From an uncultured Clostridia bacterium (lineage in GTDB: Bacteria > Bacillota > Clostridia > Lachnospirales > Lachnospiraceae), in contig CAMWWR010000058.1 in assembly GCA_947178045.1 (NCBI GenBank), positions 1-8,335 of the forward strand: DNA of 8,335 nucleotides, written 5' to 3'. The translations under genes and the position numbers were made by a program. The notes beneath the pieces were generated by a model. It was not told the DNA's origin. It ran no database searches and worked only from the letters and a program-made list of their open reading frames with translations. Shown here in pieces: positions 5,693-8,335 of the stretch. Within the stretch, counting starts at the first letter, position 1. Every line of letters starts with the position of its first letter.

Positions 5693-6711
5693 TCGATTAC
5701 AAACACCTGACCAGAGAAAGCTTCCTGAAGGAGGAAATTTACGAGCAGGTCTGGGCGATCCCGGATCCGATGGAGCAGGCCGCCGTGATCTGCACCCTGT
5801 CCGACCTGGCGAAGGAGCTGGGGGCAAAGCAGCATTTCGACCGGATGCTGCGCGCCTCCAAAAAGCTCCGGCAGGCCTACGGCCAGGCGGCAGGGGGCGG
5901 CTACACGGAATTCTCCGGCGACTATCCGAAGCTGCGCTGCGGCGGCTGGATCGCCGACGACAGCGGCATCCGCATCCTCACGAACCTCGGGGAAAAGCTC
6001 GCGTGCAGCCATCCGATCCTGCCGACCGCCGTGCTTGTGAATGCGCAGACCGGCTACATGAAGGTTGTACTGGCCTACCGGATCCGGCAGCGCTGGCGGG
6101 AAATCATTGCCGATATGGAGACCGTCAGCTCCAACAACAAGATCGTCGCGCTGTCCCGGTACGGAATCCGTGTGAGCTCGGAAAACGCGCGGGCACTTGT
6201 CCAGTACCTGACGGACGTGATCGGCATGAACGAGAAGCAGATTCCGGAGCGGATGTCCACCGGAAAGCTGGGCTGGCTGGACCGCACAACCTTCGTGCCC
6301 TACGACGAGTCGGTCATCTTCGACAACGACGACGCGCTTTCCGGAGCATGGAAGGCGGTGCGCAGCCACGGCTCCTGCGCGCGCTGGCTGGAGCTGGTGC
6401 GCGCAGGAGCCGTGGCTGGAGCTGGTGCGCGCTGGCTGGAGCTGGTGCGCGCAGGAGCCGTGGCTGGAGCTGGTGCGCGCCGTCCGGGCGAGCGGGCGGA
6501 TGGAGCCTGCGCTGTACCTTGCGGCCTCGTTCGCCAGCCCGCTGCTGCAAATCTTCCACGCGCTGCCGTTTATCGTCAGCACCTACGGCAAGACCGGGAC
6601 GGGAAAGACCGTGGCGCTGATGCTGGCCTCCTCGGTGTGGGCGGACCCTGCGGAGGGACGATACTTCATCCGCGCCAGGGCGAACGAGGTCGCGCTCGAG
6701 GTGCGGCTTGA
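5689..6711 (+). CDS. Upstream half: DUF927 N-terminal part with aberrant tail
   Basis: As written, translation from 5689 gives 340 aa. Residues 1-232 are genuine: a helical N-terminus (MIDYKHLTRESFLKEEIYEQ) and DUF927 motifs such as SHPILPTAVLVNAQTGYMKV, YGIRVSSENARALVQYL and KLGWLDRTTFVPYDE. From the repeat on, the reading switches to repeat-encoded WLELVRAGAVAGAGAR twice, then to out-of-frame Arg/Gly/Ala-rich sequence ending at 6711. It lacks both Walker motifs, so it could not hydrolyse ATP. It would be an inactive stub unless the frame is restored. Confidence 0.55.
   Translation: MIDYKHLTRESFLKEEIYEQVWAIPDPMEQAAVICTLSDLAKELGAKQHFDRMLRASKKLRQAYGQAAGGGYTEFSGDYPKLRCGGWIADDSGIRILTNLGEKLACSHPILPTAVLVNAQTGYMKVVLAYRIRQRWREIIADMETVSSNNKIVALSRYGIRVSSENARALVQYLTDVIGMNEKQIPERMSTGKLGWLDRTTFVPYDESVIFDNDDALSGAWKAVRSHGSCARWLELVRAGAVAGAGARWLELVRAGAVAGAGARRPGERADGACAVPCGLVRQPAAANLPRAAVYRQHLRQDRDGKDRGADAGLLGVGGPCGGTILHPRQGERGRARGAA
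6363..6418 (+). repeat. Perfect 20-bp inverted repeat at the insertion
   Basis: CAGCCACGGCTCCTGCGCGC (6363-6382) is exactly complementary to 6399-6418, with a 16-base loop between. The right arm occurs again at 6447-6466. The left arm is normal helicase coding sequence; the right arms are part of the inserted material. The arrangement points to a fold-back copying origin for the insertion and can form a very stable hairpin in DNA or mRNA. Confidence 0.92.
6379..6480 (+). repeat. 48-bp tandem duplication built from four 20-bp copies
   Basis: The sequence has exact 48-bp periodicity from 6379 to 6480 (units 6381-6428 and 6429-6476 identical). Each unit holds two copies of TGGCTGGAGCTGGTGCGCGC separated by AGGAGCCG. 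The four 20-mers start at 6385, 6413, 6433 and 6461 (spacing 28, 20, 28). One copy is expected in the intact helicase gene, encoding WLELVRA. The net gain is 76 bp, which is one more than a multiple of three. Confidence 0.93.
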
Positions 6712-7684
6712 TTTCCTGAACCATCTGCCGTTAGCGATCGACGACCTGTCGCAGATCCAGCACCGGGTACGGGACGACTTTTCGGAGTTCGTCTACAACC
6801 TCTGTGCCGGCGGCGGGAAGGAGCGCTCCAACACGAGCATCGGGCTGCAGCGCCAGCGCTACTGGAAAAACGTTATTCTGACGAACGCCGAGCGCTCCCT
6901 CGTGAACGAGACGATGAGTGGCGGTGCGATCAACCGCATTATTGAGATGGAGGCGGCGGAGGGGAACTTTTTTGCCTCGGGTGCCGACGTGGTCGACTGC
7001 ATCCGGGAGAACTACGGGCATGCCGGCCGGGCGTTCATCGAGCTCGTCCGGGAGCTCGGCGAGAAGGAGCTGGTGCGCATTCAGCAGGAATTCCTTGACC
7101 GCCTCTATGCCAGACAGCGTGAGCGGGGCGAGGAGAAGGAGGAAAAGCAGCTGATCCCGATGAGCATCCTGCTCACGGCGGACCGGCTGGCCGCGGAGCA
7201 TATCTTCCGGGACGGGGTGTACCTGGACTTTGACGCCTGCTACCGCCTGCTCAAAAGCCGGAACGACGTCTCGGAGGAGGAGCGGGCCTACGCCTTTATC
7301 CTGTCGGATATCGACCTGCACCGGAATAATTTCGTGCCGGATGTGTACGGCGCATACCGCGGCGAGGTATGGGGCTGCCTGGAGAACGGCTACGCGGTAA
7401 TCAACCGTCTGGCATTCCAGGGGATGGCGGAGCGCGGGAACTTTTCGGCAAAGGGCTTCCTGACCTGGGCGGAACGGCATGGCCTGCTGCAGGTTGGGGA
7501 GGAGAAACGACAGAATCGGGTTACGAAATCAAAGCGGCTTCAGGGGAAGGTTATGCGCTGCATCTTCCTCAAGCTGGATGCGGGAGAAGGGCAGGAAGAA
7601 GCGGAACCACCGGAAAGCAACGACTTTGAGCCGGTCCAGGAGGAACTGGAGCTTCCGTTTACGCCGGGGGATGTACCCTCGTAA
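6500..7684 (+). CDS. Downstream half: AAA+ ATPase part of the DUF927 helicase
   Basis: The frame ending at 7684 is open far upstream. The first ATG past the repeats is at 6500 (MEPALYLAASF); a GTG at 6425 lies inside the repeats. Neither has a good ribosome binding site, so independent translation is doubtful. Content: Walker A GKTGTGKT (6587-6610), Walker B LAIDDLSQ (6731-6754), a sensor-like VILTNAE, then helical regions and a possible winged-helix end (FSAKGFLTWAERHGLL, RLQGKVMRCIFLKL). The last residues are acidic and end ELELPFTPGDVPS. The stop TAA (7682-7684) lies inside the first GTAACC element. Confidence 0.55.
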   Translation: MEPALYLAASFASPLLQIFHALPFIVSTYGKTGTGKTVALMLASSVWADPAEGRYFIRARANEVALEVRLDFLNHLPLAIDDLSQIQHRVRDDFSEFVYNLCAGGGKERSNTSIGLQRQRYWKNVILTNAERSLVNETMSGGAINRIIEMEAAEGNFFASGADVVDCIRENYGHAGRAFIELVRELGEKELVRIQQEFLDRLYARQRERGEEKEEKQLIPMSILLTADRLAAEHIFRDGVYLDFDACYRLLKSRNDVSEEERAYAFILSDIDLHRNNFVPDVYGAYRGEVWGCLENGYAVINRLAFQGMAERGNFSAKGFLTWAERHGLLQVGEEKRQNRVTKSKRLQGKVMRCIFLKLDAGEGQEEAEPPESNDFEPVQEELELPFTPGDVPS

Positions 7685-7882
7685 CCTGTGTAACCTGCGA
7701 TTTTCATGCTTTATATCATGTTGTGTGTGGGTTGGCAGAAGAAAGGGATACTAAGAGGTTTGTATCTTTGGGGGCAAAAAATAGGTTACATAGGTTACGA
7801 CTGCGGAAAGTGCAGTAAAATCAATGGTTTGCGGCGTAACCCGCCGGTAACCGAAGCTGTTTTTTGTGGTTTCCGCGGTTAC
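7679..7882 (+). other. GTAACC iteron cluster, candidate replication origin
   Basis: Seven copies of GTAACC or its complement occur: + at 7681 and 7690, - at 7784 and 7793, + at 7836 and 7847, - at 7877. Pairs 1 and 2 form a long inverted repeat, 7679-7696 against 7783-7800, with 17 of 18 positions matching (TCGTAACCTRTGTAACCT). Between them is a region richer in A and T than its surroundings (ATTTTCATGCTTTATATCATG-like, then CAAAAAAT). The 232-bp stretch 7685-7916 holds no gene. Iterons beside a replication helicase gene with an AT-rich core are typical of element origins; a regulator array is the alternative. A weak GC stem (7832-7846) and TTTTTT (7860-7865) are also present. Confidence 0.6.
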
Positions 7883-7916
7883 GGTATGGAACAGAATGAC
7901 AGGGAGGTGGATTTGG

Positions 7917-8153
7917 ATGGAGCATATACCGTCAGCGCAGGAGGTAAAGGGAATCTGGGCGGATACCTACCGGCTGTATCTCGAGTTTCAGGGGATGGAG
8001 GGCGTTGCGGACGTCCTGTTTCTGGAGGATGCAATCAACCGTCGAAGCGCGGAGATCGTGAAACGTTACCACGGCTGCCGGGCGGCGCGGGAGATGACGG
8101 ACGCGGCGGTACGGATACTGGTGGAACAGCTGCGGGAGCGGGAAAAGTGCTGA
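7917..8153 (+). CDS. 78-aa helical hypothetical protein
   Basis: A small acidic-to-neutral protein, nearly all predicted helix (VKGIWADTYRLYLEF, NRRSAEIVKRYHGC, MTDAAVRILVEQLRERE), with no membrane segment, signal peptide or zinc motif. ATG 7917 is chosen because GGGAGGT at 7902-7908 lies 8 bases upstream. Alternative starts at 7866 (GTG) and 7896 (ATG) would run through that ribosome binding site and part of the iteron region. I do not recognise the family. It is the first gene after the presumed origin and could belong to the next transcription unit. Confidence 0.75.
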   Translation: MEHIPSAQEVKGIWADTYRLYLEFQGMEGVADVLFLEDAINRRSAEIVKRYHGCRAAREMTDAAVRILVEQLREREKC

Positions 8154-8178
8154 GGCGCTACCGGCATGAGGGGGGAAG

Positions 8179-8194
8179 GTTGCACCGGTGCAAC
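8179..8194 (+). promoter_or_regulatory. Perfect 16-bp palindrome, possible operator
   Basis: GTTGCACCGGTGCAAC is fully self-complementary with no central spacer. It sits in the 68-bp gap between the 78-aa gene and the next gene, 11 bases ahead of the AAGGGAGGG ribosome binding site (8206-8214). Perfect symmetry of this length suits a dimeric DNA-binding protein. Without a loop it is not a classic terminator, and no T-run follows. Confidence 0.5.
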
Positions 8195-8221
8195 ACAAGA
8201 GAGGGAAGGGAGGGAGATAAC

Positions 8222-8335
8222 ATGAGTGCAGAAGAAACCAGACGGATAAAAGCAAGGAATCTCAGATACAAGCGGCCGATTGTCCGGGATCTGAACCTTG
8301 AGGCCATCCGACAGGAGCTGTGGGATATCCAGGAC
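8222..8335 (+). CDS. 5' end of an unidentified protein (3' partial)
   Basis: ATG 8222 follows AAGGGAGGG (8206-8214) at a good spacing and opens a frame to the window edge, 38 codons. The first 20 residues are basic (RRIKARNLRYKRP), followed by a helix that begins LNLEAIRQELWDIQD. Similar starts may occur in uncharacterised early proteins of Clostridia phages, but I cannot name one with confidence. There is no sign of a signal peptide. Confidence 0.7.
   Translation, partial: MSAEETRRIKARNLRYKRPIVRDLNLEAIRQELWDIQD

Larger units (their letters stand above)
5689..7684 (+). pseudogene. DUF927 AAA+ helicase gene, frameshifted by a 76-bp insertion
   Basis: This locus encodes a DUF927-family replicative helicase, related to the Cch-type helicases of staphylococcal cassettes. 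It is split between two frames. Codons from 5689 to about 6384 encode an N-terminal region and the DUF927 domain; codons from about 6461 to 7684 encode the AAA+ ATPase, in a frame one base over. Reading past WLELVR (6385-6402) directly into AVRASGRMEP (6479 on) gives a smooth join, and deleting exactly 76 bp yields 640 codons including the stop (639 aa), a normal family length. In the joined protein, Walker A GKTGTGKT is at about 275-282 and Walker B LAIDD ends at about 327. Apart from the insertion both halves look well conserved, with no other stops, so the break is recent, reversible or an assembly error. GGAGG at 5677-5681 serves the start. Confidence 0.85.

Noticed and set aside
6379..6480. 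CRISPR array
   Set aside because: The 20-bp copies are separated by 8, 0 and 8 bp with identical spacers, and the sequence lies inside a coding gene.
6379..6480. Programmed ribosomal frameshift joining the two helicase halves
   Set aside because: No slippery heptamer is seen; the 76-bp repeat insertion fully accounts for the change of frame.
5368..6582. Long open frame on the - strand (404 codons) through the primase and helicase genes
   Set aside because: It is opposite two recognised domains, repeats HQLQPAR because of the 48-bp DNA repeat, and has no family motif; it arises from high GC content.
7832..7865. Intrinsic terminator after the helicase gene
   Set aside because: The GC stem (7832-7846) and TTTTTT (7860-7865) are 13 bases apart, too far for a normal terminator; the stem mostly reflects the GTAACC repeats.

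Overview
The window is a GC-rich stretch with every gene on the + strand, tightly packed, and nearly all preceded by strong AGGAGG-like ribosome binding sites. It looks like the early (replication and recombination) region of a prophage or related integrative element from a Gram-positive, gut-type Clostridia host (Lachnospiraceae or Oscillospiraceae are my best guess). That assignment rests on gene content and ribosome binding sites; no host gene, integrase, structural gene or attachment site is visible.

Layout. Positions 1-1879 carry five small accessory genes with no clear enzymatic function: a 3' fragment, a 201-aa protein with a coiled coil, a 171-aa protein, a 119-aa protein whose last third contains two tandem GC-rich hairpins, and a 59-aa zinc-ribbon protein. 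A 157-bp gap with a possible promoter follows. Then comes the DNA-metabolism block: a DUF1351 coiled-coil protein (2037-3212), an ERF-family single-strand annealing protein (3378-4241), a single-stranded DNA-binding protein (4238-4633), an ERCC4-type nuclease (4645-5151), a small CHC2 zinc-finger primase-like protein (5144-5692) and a DUF927 AAA+ helicase (5689-7684). Four of these junctions overlap or nearly touch, so ERF to helicase looks like one translationally coupled operon.

The helicase gene is broken as read. A 76-bp insertion at about 6385-6480 puts the DUF927 part (frame of 5689) and the Walker A/B ATPase part (frame ending at 7684) in different frames. The insertion is made of four copies of a 20-mer, plus an inverted copy of the sequence just upstream. 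It can be reconstructed as a fold-back template switch (+28 bp) followed by a 48-bp tandem duplication. Removing exactly 76 bp restores a continuous 639-aa protein. It could be a real mutation, a phase-variable site or an assembly error.

Directly after the helicase, 7679-7882 holds seven GTAACC/GGTTAC elements in paired and inverted arrangement around an AT-richer core. This is a good candidate for the element's replication origin or a regulator-binding array. A 78-aa helical protein, a perfect 16-bp palindrome and the start of another gene close the window.

Working model (inference): the helicase, with the CHC2 protein and SSB, replicates the element from the GTAACC region; ERF, SSB, the DUF1351 protein and the ERCC4 nuclease carry out annealing-type recombination.
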